A stretch of DNA of 64,000 bases from Ectothiorhodosinus mongolicus (lineage in GTDB: Bacteria > Pseudomonadota > Gammaproteobacteria > Ectothiorhodospirales > Ectothiorhodospiraceae), in contig NZ_CP023018.1 of the NCBI RefSeq assembly GCF_022406875.1, forward strand, positions 655,575-719,574, given 5' to 3'. Shown here piece by piece: positions 52,433 through 61,575 of this stretch; the stretch's first letter is position 1, and each line of letters begins with the position of its first letter. The position numbers and the translations under genes were made by a program. Under the pieces are notes generated by a model. The model made no database searches. It worked only from the letters and a program-made list of their open reading frames with translations, and was not told the DNA's origin.

Positions 52433-52639
52433 TTATGCCAAAAACAGCATCGCCGTTTGCAGCGGTGCTAGAGGGATAAAGGATGATGTCATTCTCTTGC
52501 CTCTGGGAACAATCCTGGCATCCATTGCCCGGCCAGCGTGGCGGGGAATACCAGTCGCAGTGGTGCCCCCAGTGTCAGCATAGTTGTCGCATCCATTTTT
52601 CAACATGAAACCTACTGAGGGGCGGTCTGTGAGACCCAA

Positions 52640-52939
52640 GTGCCACGATATAGTGAAGAGTTCAAAGAACAGGCGGTTAGTCGTTTGATTCCGCCCAATG
52701 CGCAGTCAGTAGCGCAGGTGAGTCGGGAGGTCGGCGTTCCTGCTGTCACCCTATACAATTGGCGTAACCAGTATCGAGATCGAGGTAACGCCGTGCCTGC
52801 AGACCCATCTAACCCAGAGAACTGGAGCGGTAAGAATAAGCTCGCTGTGGTGATTGAGACAGCGGCCTTGAATGAACAAGAGCTATCGGCGTATTGCCGT
52901 GAAAAAGGCCTGTATGTCGAACAGGTGCGCCGCTGGCGT
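52640..52939 (+). pseudogene. IS3-type transposase OrfA N-terminal part, interrupted
   Basis: From a GTG: PRYSEEFKEQAVSRLIPPNAQSVAQVSREVGVPAVTLYNWRNQYRDRG...ELSAYCREKGLYVEQVRRWRG, about 100 codons of an HTH transposase protein. It is cut at 52940 by a second IS. 52433-52639 upstream contains the left end of this outer element and no other gene. Confidence 0.8.
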
Positions 52940-52981
52940 GGTAATCCCCCCATTTATAACCGAGGCGATAAGTAGAGCTCA

Positions 52982-53809
52982 TTAGGCAGCCATCGCCATT
53001 TTCTGCTTGGGGGTAAAGCCGCCCAAAGCCATATTCGGTCGTTCGTGGTTGTATGTCCAGAGCCAACGGGTGGCAAAGTCTTGAACCTCAGCGATCGAGT
53101 CGAACAGATAGTGGCTCAGCCAGTCATAGCGAATGGTTCGGTTGTAACGCTCGACATGGGCATTCTGTTGGGGCTTGCCAGGTTGGATATAACGCAGTTC
53201 GATGCCTTGGCTTTTCGCCCACTCAACCAGCTTATGACTGACGAGTTCTGGACCGTTGTCGCAGCGAATCGCCTTGGGTTTGCCACGCCATTCAATGAGT
53301 TGGGTTAATGAGCGGATCACCCGCTCAGCCGGCAATGAGAAGTCAGCATCAATGATCAGCCCCTCTCGGTTGTAGTCATCAATGACGTTGAACAAGCGGT
53401 ATGTTCTGCCATCAGCCAGCTGGTCATGCATGAAGTCCATCGACCAACAGTCATTTATCGCCTGAGGCACTGCTAGGGGTTCTGGCTTTTCACGCACCAG
53501 GCGCTTTTTGGGTTTGATTCTCAGGTTCAGCTCCAACGCACGATAGATCCGATAGACACGCTTGTGATTCCACCGAAAGCCTTTGACGTTACGCAGGTAC
53601 AGAAAACACAAACCAAAGCCCCAGTTGCGCTGATTGTGTGTCAGGCGCACCAACCAATCCGCAATGCGGGCATTCTCTGAACCAAGCTTGGATTGGTAGC
53701 GGTAACAGGTCTGACTGATTGAGAACGCCTGGCACGCAAGGCTGATGCAACAACGCCCTGATGCCACCGCTTTTCTGGCCATCTCACGGCGATGAGACGG
53801 CCTTACCAC
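52982..53809 (-). CDS. IS3-family transposase OrfB
   Basis: 275 aa. [33 protein letters not shown] (first Asp), [22 protein letters not shown] (second Asp) and [19 protein letters not shown] (Glu) form the complete DDE core. It overlaps orfA by 7 bp at the AGGCCGT joint. Intact and probably active. Confidence 0.93.
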   Translation of the reverse strand: MVRPSHRREMARKAVASGRCCISLACQAFSISQTCYRYQSKLGSENARIADWLVRLTHNQRNWGFGLCFLYLRNVKGFRWNHKRVYRIYRALELNLRIKPKKRLVREKPEPLAVPQAINDCWSMDFMHDQLADGRTYRLFNVIDDYNREGLIIDADFSLPAERVIRSLTQLIEWRGKPKAIRCDNGPELVSHKLVEWAKSQGIELRYIQPGKPQQNAHVERYNRTIRYDWLSHYLFDSIAEVQDFATRWLWTYNHERPNMALGGFTPKQKMAMAA

Positions 53810-54069
53810 TTTCCCTCGAGGGCTTCCTTGCGTAATTCAGACTTCAGCCGCTCCTCGGCATACATCTTCTTCAAGCGCCGGTTCTCGTCCTCGAGCTCTT
53901 TAAGACGCTTCATCATGGATGTGTCCATGCCGCCATACTTGGAGCGCCACTTGTAGAAGGTTGCGCTGCTGATGCCATGCTCGCGGCAGAGTTCGGGAAC
54001 TGATAGGCCAGCCTCAGCCTGCTTGAGTATCGCCATGATCTGGCTGTCAGTGAAACGTGATTTACGCAT
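53803..54069 (-). CDS. IS3-family transposase OrfA
   Basis: 88 aa from the Met at 54069. [44 protein letters not shown] with a coiled-coil end; nearly identical to 30097-30363. Confidence 0.93.
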   Translation of the reverse strand: MRKSRFTDSQIMAILKQAEAGLSVPELCREHGISSATFYKWRSKYGGMDTSMMKRLKELEDENRRLKKMYAEERLKSELRKEALEGKW

Positions 54070-54140
54070 GTGGAATCTCCTGTCTTCATCAGGGTACAAA
54101 ATTCCACTTATCACCTCGATCATTTTTCGGGGGGATTACC

Positions 54141-54372
54141 CAACCATGAGCATCGGCACAGTGCTATCCAGTATGTCACGCCCGCTCAGCGACATGCCGG
54201 TGTTGATCAAGTGTTGCTTCAACAGCGCACAAAGCTCTATGAAGCAGCCAAAGCCGCGCAGCCGCGGCGCTGGTCAGGCCCCATCCGAAACTGGAGAAGA
54301 GCCGACAAAGTCTGGCTGAATCCACCAAAAGACTTGCAGGCTGATAAACCACCATCAGTTAAGGCTGCGTAA
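54141..54372 (+). pseudogene. Outer IS transposase C-terminal remnant
   Basis: HRHSAIQYVTPAQRHAGVDQVLLQQRTKLYEAAKAAQPRRWSGPIRNWRRADKVWLNP is the C-terminus of a transposase of the kind that starts at 52640. The middle of that element is missing, so more than the simple insertion occurred. Confidence 0.75.
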
Positions 54373-54475
54373 CTCAATGGACGCGACATCTTTGTTGACA
54401 AACACCGCGCTCGACTAACAGACATTGAGGCATTCTTGATCAGTTCCCGGGCCGCCCAACGACGGTCAGACGGCC

Positions 54476-54739
54476 TTAGAGTTTTCCCAGCAGATCCTTT
54501 AGCGCTTGGTTCTCCATCGCCATCTCTGCATACATCTTCTTCAACCGATTGTTCTCAGCCTGGATCTCCTTGAGACGTTTGAGATCCGAGGCCTCCAAAC
54601 CACCGTACTTGGACTTCCATTGGTAGTAACACGCTGAACTGATCCCGTATTCTCGGCAGATATCGCCAACCTTACGGCCTTGCTCGGCCTGCTTCAGAAT
54701 CGAAACAATCTGCGTCTCAGTAAATCGTGACTTCTTCAT
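54476..54739 (-). CDS. IS3-family transposase OrfA, solitary
   Basis: 87 aa from the Met at 54739. SRFTETQIVSILKQAEQGRKVGDICREYGISSACYYQWKSKYGG then [32 protein letters not shown]. Downstream orfB is absent, so this is a remnant of a third IS3-type element. Confidence 0.8.
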   Translation of the reverse strand: MKKSRFTETQIVSILKQAEQGRKVGDICREYGISSACYYQWKSKYGGLEASDLKRLKEIQAENNRLKKMYAEMAMENQALKDLLGKL

Positions 54740-54789
54740 CAACACTTCTCCCATCTCTTGGTCCTAATGATGGCAGAAATGTCTACTTA

Positions 54790-55245
54790 CTACCTGTGTC
54801 TCATATGGGTGAGCTTACGGTAGCACGAGCGCGAGCCAATCGGATTCACCTTGCACCAGTAGCTTTCTGGCTGCGGATGCGCTTCGGGGTGGCGATACAC
54901 CTCGCTGGTGGAGGCCGGGAAGATCTTCGCCTTAGTGCGCTTGGCCAGCCCCAGCATGTTGATCGCACCGTGCACCCTGCCCTTTGGTGGTTTGCAGCGG
55001 GTCGAACTGATGTGTGAGTGGGTGACACACGGTAGGCAGGTTGTAGATTTCGTCTACGTCGCCATAGAGCGGGAAGGTGACATCGTGGCACATCAGCTCA
55101 AAGTGCGGATGATCGAGAAGATAGGAGAGATTGTCCATGGTGCCGGTGAATAGGTTGTCCAGACAGATGATGTCGTGGCCGTCGTTAAGCAAGCGTTCAC
55201 ACAGATGCGAGCCGAGGAAGCCTGCGCCACCAGTGATCAGGGTGC
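54790..55245 (-). pseudogene. UDP-glucuronate decarboxylase (UDP-xylose synthase) fragment
   Basis: LITGGAGFLGSHLCERLLNDGHDIICLDNLFTGTMDNLSYLLDHPHFELMCHDV (55240-55080) is the Uxs start. The next block [40 protein letters not shown] (54975-54830) lies in another frame. It ends abruptly near 54795. One or more small deletions in the [10 protein letters not shown] region and loss of the 3' half inactivate it. Confidence 0.8.
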
Positions 55246-55992
55246 CGCACCGGTGGGAGTAGTTTTCCACTTCAATAACGAATCCTTGAAGAATACGGTG
55301 TTCATGCACTTCGCGTAAAGCATATAGTTTTGATCATGCATAAATTGGCCGATTTCGGTCTGCTCAATTTCATGCAAACTACTACCAAGAATTTCAGCAA
55401 GAACAAATTTGGGACGATATCTAGACCAGTCATTGGATTTCAACACATCAAAATCAAGCCCCTCAACATCGACCGACATGAAATCAATTTCCTGGCCGCT
55501 GCTGAGATGACAATCCAGCACCTGTGACAATGGCCGCACATCAACTTTGATCACTTCCCTGACTTGGTCAGTAGTATCGGCTTCATGCCTTTTTTCAGAT
55601 AGTTCTTTGGAAAATCCGTTTAATGCAGGCTCGTTAAAAACGTAGTAATCGAGGTTGCCAGCATTCGAACCAATACCCATTTCCAAATTTATATCTCGTG
55701 GCCTTGCATTGTCAAACAACTTCATTGAACCCGGCATGGCGTCAATGTTGATTCCATGCCAGCCCCTCTTGTAAAAAAGATAGGTGTTCGAAAAACGCTT
55801 TGGATGATGTGCACCGACATCAACATAAAATCCGACTTCTCGCCTTTTGAAGATTCTACGAAGGATCTGGTCTTCACCCTCTTGTGACCAAGACCTCTCA
55901 AACCAAGGGTCATAGGTTGCGCACGCATGGAGGTGCTTCAAAGGTGCTTTGACAACCTTGGGCATGATCTTTTTAATTTTTTCTATAATCAT
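55237..55992 (-). CDS. FkbM-family methyltransferase, C-terminus altered
   Basis: 251 aa SAM methyltransferase. EDQILRRIFKRREVGFYVDVGAHHPKRFSNTYLFYKRGWHGINIDAMPGSM, then the later IDFMSVDVEGLDFDVLKSNDWSRYRPKFVLAEI, both typical of FkbM O-methylation of sugars. The last few residues (KTTPTGAAP) are encoded by DNA that belongs to the adjacent Uxs fragment, so a recombination joint fixed its end. It overlaps the next gene by 4 bp. Confidence 0.88.
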   Translation of the reverse strand: MIIEKIKKIMPKVVKAPLKHLHACATYDPWFERSWSQEGEDQILRRIFKRREVGFYVDVGAHHPKRFSNTYLFYKRGWHGINIDAMPGSMKLFDNARPRDINLEMGIGSNAGNLDYYVFNEPALNGFSKELSEKRHEADTTDQVREVIKVDVRPLSQVLDCHLSSGQEIDFMSVDVEGLDFDVLKSNDWSRYRPKFVLAEILGSSLHEIEQTEIGQFMHDQNYMLYAKCMNTVFFKDSLLKWKTTPTGAAP

Positions 55993-57470
55993 AATAAACT
56001 TTTTTGCTTATTCACAAAGCTTTTGAGTGATCGGAAGGTTCGTTTCAAGAATCCTGAAGGCCGTAGAATGGGTTTTTGTGTACCTAGTTGTTCATTTCTA
56101 AGCCACCATCCAGAGCGCACTGACGTATTAATTCTGACATATTGAAACGGCTCACCGAAATTTCCCGCGTAAAATCCAAGCTTTAGAGCATCAGCTGGCT
56201 CTCTTGAGTTTTTATAGTCGCCAGTCAGCAGAAGCTTCAACACTTCATGGCTGTTTCTAACTGCAAAAACACTCTGCCCAAACATTACTGCTGCCGGCCC
56301 ATAAATAATTGTTGGCTTACCAACTGATGCCGCGTATTGAGCAACCGTGCTGTTGGTAGCAAATACTACCTCACTTTTATCGAGTAAATCATAGGTATCA
56401 ATCTTTGATGAAGGGTGGAAATGCCTAGCTGTGCCGTACTTATCAATCAATCTGTCGATACGTTCCCTAGTTTCTGTATTACTTCGCGAGTTAAATGGAT
56501 GCCAACGTACAATAACGTAAAACTTCCTGTAGAGCTCGTTGCAATCCAATATCTCTAAAAAACGACCATATGGATCGCTTCCATAGAACTCATCATACTG
56601 TAGCTGATGAACATGCTCTTTGGGGGTGGAGGTGACAATTAAAAGAATCGGAAGGTCGGTTTTCAAAACTGGCTTTACTGAGTTTACATCCGAGTCAAAA
56701 CGAAAACCTACCTGACGAACAGAGCCTTCTCTATACTGTTTGTAGTATGCTTTCGCTTCATCTTGGACTTGTCTCATTCCGTGGACTCGAGCGGCCTTCT
56801 CATAAACTTTCTTCAGTTGCACATGGCGCTCAGTAAAATCTTGAACAGACAAACTATTCTGGATGTTTATCAAATGAGGCCGCCCTCCCGAGATATAAGC
56901 GTAGTAAGCAACTGAATGTTTTCTCGCAGCCCATAATGCTGGTCCATCACTTTGCCTTCGGCCGTTCCAAGCATAAACTTCCGAGACATTCTTTTTAGTG
57001 ATCAGCTCGCAGGTCTGTCTATACAACGAAATCCCATTATTAAGTAATTTGGAAATTTTGGGCTTGAGCCGATCGATATCTAAATACTCACCTTTTTCAT
57101 CATCACAAATCTGTGAATATACGAGCTTACCGATTGGCATGTCCTCAAAAAATATCCCCATTAAGTCATCAACGGTTTGAATCGAATATGTCTCACCAAA
57201 ATTCATTTCATCGAACTCTAATGGTAACCAACTCACATTATCTGGTAGCAGGTTCTTTCTCGTATACTCACTCTGCTTTACGCATCTTCTGCATACATTC
57301 ATTTTTTTATGTGGATTTGCTGCGCAAGAATCTAAGGCGCCAATACATGTCACGAAGACCACATCTTTCTTCTCCGCGTGCAGCCTGTGAACAATTTCTA
57401 TTGCTTCAGCATGATGAGTTTCCCATAAGGGCGTCGTAGCAAGAACAATTGATTTTTGGCTTTCCGACAT
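55989..57470 (-). CDS. Capsule/glycan transferase-like protein
   Basis: 493 aa, soluble. KSIVLATTPLWETHHAEAIEIVHRLHAEKKDVVFVTCIG at the start, a Cys-rich part (NVCRRCVKQ) near 60, and a C-terminal GT-B-like half with YVIVRWHPFNSRSNTETRERIDRLI, TYDLLDKSEVVFATNSTVAQYAASVGKPTIIYGPA. The latter is the pattern of capsule-polysaccharide/CDP-glycerol-type transferases. Acceptor and donor unknown. It is followed by a ~200 bp gap, then a transposase relic. Confidence 0.7.
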   Translation of the reverse strand: MSESQKSIVLATTPLWETHHAEAIEIVHRLHAEKKDVVFVTCIGALDSCAANPHKKMNVCRRCVKQSEYTRKNLLPDNVSWLPLEFDEMNFGETYSIQTVDDLMGIFFEDMPIGKLVYSQICDDEKGEYLDIDRLKPKISKLLNNGISLYRQTCELITKKNVSEVYAWNGRRQSDGPALWAARKHSVAYYAYISGGRPHLINIQNSLSVQDFTERHVQLKKVYEKAARVHGMRQVQDEAKAYYKQYREGSVRQVGFRFDSDVNSVKPVLKTDLPILLIVTSTPKEHVHQLQYDEFYGSDPYGRFLEILDCNELYRKFYVIVRWHPFNSRSNTETRERIDRLIDKYGTARHFHPSSKIDTYDLLDKSEVVFATNSTVAQYAASVGKPTIIYGPAAVMFGQSVFAVRNSHEVLKLLLTGDYKNSREPADALKLGFYAGNFGEPFQYVRINTSVRSGWWLRNEQLGTQKPILRPSGFLKRTFRSLKSFVNKQKSLL

Positions 57471-57689
57471 GACTTGCTTATCCTGTAGTAGTTAGACCTT
57501 ACTGAAAATACGCCTTTCTCTAACCCCTGCTACAAACTTAGGGAAGTTGTGAATGAGTCCAGTTAAAGCGAAATTTTCCGCACCCTCAATTTTTGCTTAA
57601 GTAATAAAGGAGCCTAATGTCTAAACGGAATCCTTCCGAGTTTAAGGTATGTCCATTTCTTCAACTGCAGCGTAACAGCGCTGCCCTGT

Positions 57690-57890
57690 TGCTCTTGGAG
57701 TAAATTCTCCACGGAAGTTAGCGAAGCGGGGGTTCGCCCCGCGCCTTGCTGAAGTGGCGTGGGAGACTAGCACCGTCGCCTTGACTGCTGCAGTAGACCA
57801 CATGCGGTGTTTGGTAGCCCAGTGACTGATTCGGATGCTCACTATCGTAGAACGTGAAGCAGTTGCTTAGCCCTACATCTAGCTCCGCCT
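57690..57890 (-). pseudogene. IS3-family transposase C-terminal relic
   Basis: FTFYDSEHPNQSLGYQTPHVVYCSS is the familiar end of IS3-type OrfB proteins, in a frame without start. 57471-57689 upstream shows no gene. It marks the joint before the last operon, which differs in base composition. Confidence 0.65.
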
Positions 57891-57934
57891 ATCCGTGAGC
57901 AAACCTAGCGGTGCCCTTAGTTAGCGCGAAAAAT

Positions 57935-58927
57935 TCAGGCCAGCCCGTAACGTGTATCGAGATAGGCATGCTGAAACTGCATCAGCCGGTCGAAGATATC
58001 CGGGCGCACCGCCTCGCGGAATGCCGCGATCTTCATATCGAGGTCAGCCTGAATGATCTCGCGCGGGAGGCGCGCGTCACGCAGCGCCGGAGCAGTGAAC
58101 TCGGTTTTCTCTACATTCAGGAAATCGCAAATCCGCCCGACTTCGCGGTCGGGATCGATGCAGATATCCTCGAAAAAGAGCAGCAGAGTTCGGTCTTTTT
58201 CCGCCTTCAGCCTGTAACCCGCGATGCAGCGCTCGATCATGTCGCACGCTACTGCGATGCATTTCTCGGGTGCGTTCATCCCGAGGGTCTGCCTATGATA
58301 GCCAGCGACATACCAAGGATAAGCATTCCCTTCCGCATCTTCGATCAGCAAAGAGAAATTTGTGGAGTCGCGGTTGTTGAATCGGACGCCCCATCCGCGA
58401 CTCCACCAAGAATAGATGTTTTCGACCGGGTTGCGCCACAGCGAGAGTATGCGGAAATTTATCTCGAGATCCTGAATAAGGCTGATATTTGCCATCAAGT
58501 CGTGCGTCTGCATCGGCAGGTAGTGATCGCTTGCTCGGCATCGTTCGACATTCTCGGGGCCTTCCTCCAGGGTCAGCCGTTCCTGGTAGATTTCGGGATT
58601 CCTGTAATTGATCACCGCGGTCTGGTCGCCAGGGCGGAAATTCACGTTGCGCGAAATGTGAAGGTTGTAGCTCTTCTGGTTCAGATGCGATCTGAGGAAG
58701 GCCGCCGCATAATCCTTACGCAGCCCACCCAGCGACAGGCCCGACACGATCAGTTCCAGTTCTTCAGCGAACTGGATATGCTCCATCCGCGTAAGCGACG
58801 GCACCACCTTGCTGAGCGCCGACTTGCCGCAGCGGGTGATGCCGTCGATGAAAACCAGCGGCAGGCTGATATCGCACTGACGTGCGAACCTGAAGGCGGG
58901 CTCTTCGGTACGAGGGCTCTCGATCAT
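57935..58927 (-). CDS. Sulfotransferase-like protein, candidate phosphoramidoyl transferase
   Basis: 330 aa. FIDGITRCGKSALSKVVPSLTRMEHIQFAEE is a sulfotransferase-type P-loop (PSB-loop), and SLWRNPVENIYSWWSRGWG with FFEDICIDPDREVGRICDFLNV resembles the 3'-phosphate-binding and late motifs of the superfamily. It is the last gene of the operon whose first four genes make a 3'-phospho-CDP-phosphoramidate-like donor. PAPS-type sulfotransferase folds bind a 3'-phosphorylated nucleotide, so this is a reasonable transferase for that donor (inference). Ordinary sulfation is the alternative. Confidence 0.7.
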   Translation of the reverse strand: MIESPRTEEPAFRFARQCDISLPLVFIDGITRCGKSALSKVVPSLTRMEHIQFAEELELIVSGLSLGGLRKDYAAAFLRSHLNQKSYNLHISRNVNFRPGDQTAVINYRNPEIYQERLTLEEGPENVERCRASDHYLPMQTHDLMANISLIQDLEINFRILSLWRNPVENIYSWWSRGWGVRFNNRDSTNFSLLIEDAEGNAYPWYVAGYHRQTLGMNAPEKCIAVACDMIERCIAGYRLKAEKDRTLLLFFEDICIDPDREVGRICDFLNVEKTEFTAPALRDARLPREIIQADLDMKIAAFREAVRPDIFDRLMQFQHAYLDTRYGLA

Positions 58928-58961
58928 GCGGGACCTCTTGTCGGGGTGCGGCTCATCCGTC

Positions 58962-60299
58962 CTAGCCGGACAAGATCGCCAGATGTTTCAGCACCGGATG
59001 GATGATGTAATAGGTATCGCCCTCTTCCGCTTGCTGCGACAGGGGTTGGGGCAGCTCACCGGTCCGCGCCAGATGCGCCATCACCGACAAAAGCAGATCC
59101 GAGCGCAGCACCGCGTCATGCAGATAATCACTGTCCATACCGACGGGCGGCGGCGGGTATCTCTTACGACCCAGGATCTCGCCTTGGTCGATCTGAGCGC
59201 TCAGGAAGATCGCCGAGGCACCACAAGTGCCATCGCGCAGCCAACTGTAGAAGGTCGTCGTGCTTCCGCGATAATCGGGCAGCCAACCTGCATGCATGTG
59301 AAGCAGTGGAGCGGAATCGTCCAACAAATCGCGTCCGACCAATTCGCCGCCGAAGCCCGAATAGACTATAAAATCGAAGGCATCCGCAGGCAGGGCTGCG
59401 GTCACATCGGGGGCATTGACGGTGCCAGTCTCGAGAATCACGACATTGTCGGACAGCATCTTGCAGGTTTCTTGCAGCGGGATGGCCAGATCGGGGACGA
59501 AATACGCACCCAGCGACCCGTCAGAAGATGGCGCTGCTTGGCTCTGGCCCCAACGTTGCTCACCGCTAGGGACCTTGACGATGACTACCCGGCCCAACCA
59601 CGCCCCATGAGCGGCCAGAGCCTCAGCATAGCCACGTGAGCGCATCGTGTCGGCAGCCAAAAAGGCCACGCGCGGGAAGACGCCCAGATCGTGTCCGAGT
59701 CGCGCTGGCGGGTCGATGTCGGCAGCAACGCCGCTCCGGTGTCTGCGCGCAGCCTGAACCAACCGCATTTCGACCCCCAGCAGGCTGGCAAGACGCCCCT
59801 TCTGGGTAGCATTCAGCGTGTCGTGTAGACTGCACAGCGTATCGAGACATTTCAAGAGCGCGTTTAGCGCCGGCAGATGGCCGGTCTGCTGCGTCTTCCA
59901 CATCAGCACCTCAGCCAAACGCAGGTAAAGATCCATGTCGCGATACTCGCCATTGCCCTTCACCCGTCCGCCCAACAAAGCATAGGCGGAGTGTATCCGT
60001 TTTGAGACCTCGAACCGCTGGATCATCCAGCCCATCCAGCGCCGTGCGCCAGCCGCGTCCCCACTTGGGGCGGCGAGAAACTCCAACAGCGAGGCGGTAT
60101 CCACAATCGCGCCCTGTGGCGGTGTTACCTGCTCATCAGGTACTCGCGGCAGTCGGGGCGCCCCGAGGCTATCGCGGATTTCGGCGCGTGCGGCGCGCCA
60201 GGCCTCAAGAAACGGCGCACCCTGAAAAGCGGTGTAAGTGTATTTCAGGGGCGTCTCCAGCAGATCGCCTTGGCCGTATTCATAGAAAAGGGCGGTCAT
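58962..60299 (-). CDS. Formyltransferase-like protein with altered catalytic Asn
   Basis: 445 aa. The C-terminal third resembles formyltransferases: DSAPLLHMHAGWLPDYRGSTTTFYSWLRDGTCGASAIFLSAQIDQGEILGRKRYPPP. In the N-x-H-x-S-LLP motif the Asn is replaced by His (HMHAGWLP), while the later Asp (QIDQGEI) remains. The N-terminal ~180 residues are helical and unrecognised. It overlaps the kinase gene by 4 bp. A role in N-formylation or in group transfer to the glycan is possible; not established. Confidence 0.7.
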   Translation of the reverse strand: MTALFYEYGQGDLLETPLKYTYTAFQGAPFLEAWRAARAEIRDSLGAPRLPRVPDEQVTPPQGAIVDTASLLEFLAAPSGDAAGARRWMGWMIQRFEVSKRIHSAYALLGGRVKGNGEYRDMDLYLRLAEVLMWKTQQTGHLPALNALLKCLDTLCSLHDTLNATQKGRLASLLGVEMRLVQAARRHRSGVAADIDPPARLGHDLGVFPRVAFLAADTMRSRGYAEALAAHGAWLGRVVIVKVPSGEQRWGQSQAAPSSDGSLGAYFVPDLAIPLQETCKMLSDNVVILETGTVNAPDVTAALPADAFDFIVYSGFGGELVGRDLLDDSAPLLHMHAGWLPDYRGSTTTFYSWLRDGTCGASAIFLSAQIDQGEILGRKRYPPPPVGMDSDYLHDAVLRSDLLLSVMAHLARTGELPQPLSQQAEEGDTYYIIHPVLKHLAILSG

Positions 60300-60811
60300 T
60301 TTTCCTCCAGTACATGGGCCAGGATACGCTCGGCGATCGCTTCGACCCCGGGGCCTTGCGTGCCGGAATCGAAACTCATGTCCGGCGCATGAGGCGGGGT
60401 GAAAGGAATGTCCACCCCCACCACATTCGTCAGCCTCCCTTGGCGGGCCTCGCGGTAGAGGTGCCGGCGTTCAACGAGCTCGTCCTCGGGGGCCTCCAAA
60501 TAGACCTCCAGGTATTTGCTGTAGGTTTTGCGGTTCCAGTCCTGGCCGTCGCCGAAGATCGATAGGATGCAGCAGACTGCGTTGATCTGCTGACGGTCCA
60601 GCCAGGCGCAAAGCTGCGAGATCCGATCGGCATTCACCCGCCGACCCTCGACCGTATAGGCGTCAGCCCCCCTGTCATGCTTGAAGATCTCGCGAATCTC
60701 GTCGCCGTCGATCAGCACCGTCGCCGGATCCACCAGCTTCCATTTCTCGTAGACCACCCGTCCAACGGTCGATTTGCCGCTGCCCGAAAGCCCGATCACC
60801 CAGACGATCAT
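60296..60811 (-). CDS. APS-kinase-like nucleotide kinase (Cj1415-like)
   Basis: 171 aa. P-loop GLSGSGKSTVGRVVYEKW and VLIDGDEIREIFKHDRG, then LEVYLEAPEDELVERRHLYREARQG: the CysC/APS kinase fold. In C. jejuni the homologous Cj1415 phosphorylates the 3'-hydroxyl of cytidine diphosphoramidate. The gene order here (after a cytidylyltransferase and an amidotransferase) supports that role over sulfate assimilation; no CysND genes are present. Overlaps both neighbours by 4 bp. Confidence 0.85.
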   Translation of the reverse strand: MIVWVIGLSGSGKSTVGRVVYEKWKLVDPATVLIDGDEIREIFKHDRGADAYTVEGRRVNADRISQLCAWLDRQQINAVCCILSIFGDGQDWNRKTYSKYLEVYLEAPEDELVERRHLYREARQGRLTNVVGVDIPFTPPHAPDMSFDSGTQGPGVEAIAERILAHVLEEK

Positions 60812-61575
60812 TGTGCGCCTCCCTCGGCCCCCCGGCCCGTCAGCACCAGCCGCCCTTCGGCCACCAGCGCCTCAGCCACCTCCCAGTCGGCTAGATCGTC
60901 GATCTCACACCAACCGCCCGTCGCTGGAATACCGCGGATCGGCTTTCCTTCGGTGATCAGTGTTGAGAGCAGCGTCGTGGTGTCCATGCCGAGCCGTGCC
61001 TCGGGCCGGACGGCTAGCAGATTCTCGATCCACTTGCGACCCTCAAGCCCCAGTTTCATCAGTCCCATAAACTGGCCTTCGATATCTGCGACATTAACGG
61101 TCTTTCCGCCGATCTCGGCGATGTTGCCATCCGTCCCTAGACGGAAGGTCTCCGCATCCGACAGCGGATCATCGAAACGGCGTTGCCATAGCGACAGCCA
61201 GTCGCGGTCATAGGCGACAGCTAGCGGTGAGTCAGAGACAATCAGGTCACGCACCGTGGCGGGGTTGTAAAGGATATCGGCATAACTGACGATCAGCGGC
61301 CCCGAAAATGTTCTCAGCGCGCAGTCAAGGCTGGAAAGCATGTTTCCAAACGACCAGTCGTCGTTGATGATGGTACCGAAGCCGTAATCGGCGACCACCT
61401 CGCCGCGATAGCCGGTCACCACCGTCACCGCCTCGGCGCCGCCGGCCAGAAGCGCGCGCCGCTGCCAGTCGAGAATCGGCTTTCCTGCGACCTCGACCAT
61501 TCCCTTGGGGGCGGCGTCGGTCATCGACCCAAGGCGTGACCCCCGGCCGGCTGCGAGTATAACAGCTTGCATCAT
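60808..61575 (-). CDS. Nucleotidyltransferase, CTP:phosphoglutamine cytidylyltransferase-like
   Basis: 255 aa. QAVILAAGRGSRLGSMTDAAPKGMVEVAGKPILDWQRRALLAGG is a sugar-nucleotidyl transferase start; the LIVSYADILYNPATV block holds the metal Asp, and GDEAL-like acceptor residues follow. The family includes LicC-type cytidylyltransferases and Cj1416, which activates L-glutamine phosphate with CTP. Position between the C26 amidotransferase and the APS-kinase-like gene matches the Cj1415-Cj1418 order. Overlaps both neighbours by 4 bp. Confidence 0.85.
   Translation of the reverse strand: MMQAVILAAGRGSRLGSMTDAAPKGMVEVAGKPILDWQRRALLAGGAEAVTVVTGYRGEVVADYGFGTIINDDWSFGNMLSSLDCALRTFSGPLIVSYADILYNPATVRDLIVSDSPLAVAYDRDWLSLWQRRFDDPLSDAETFRLGTDGNIAEIGGKTVNVADIEGQFMGLMKLGLEGRKWIENLLAVRPEARLGMDTTTLLSTLITEGKPIRGIPATGGWCEIDDLADWEVAEALVAEGRLVLTGRGAEGGAQ

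Larger units (their letters stand above)
52940..54140 (-). mobile_element. IS3-family element, full-length copy
   Basis: 1201 bp with ends GGTAATCCCCCC / GGGGGGATTACC, orfA and orfB intact. It is the parent type of the deleted copy at 30026-30871. It is inserted in an older IS whose two halves flank it. Confidence 0.92.

Noticed and set aside
57911-59005. 364-codon + strand frame
   Set aside because: Antisense to the sulfotransferase-like gene, whose motifs are clear on the - strand.
60296-60811. Sulfate assimilation by CysC
   Set aside because: No CysN, CysD or CysH genes nearby; the operon context matches the phosphoramidate pathway better, though sulfation is not fully excluded.
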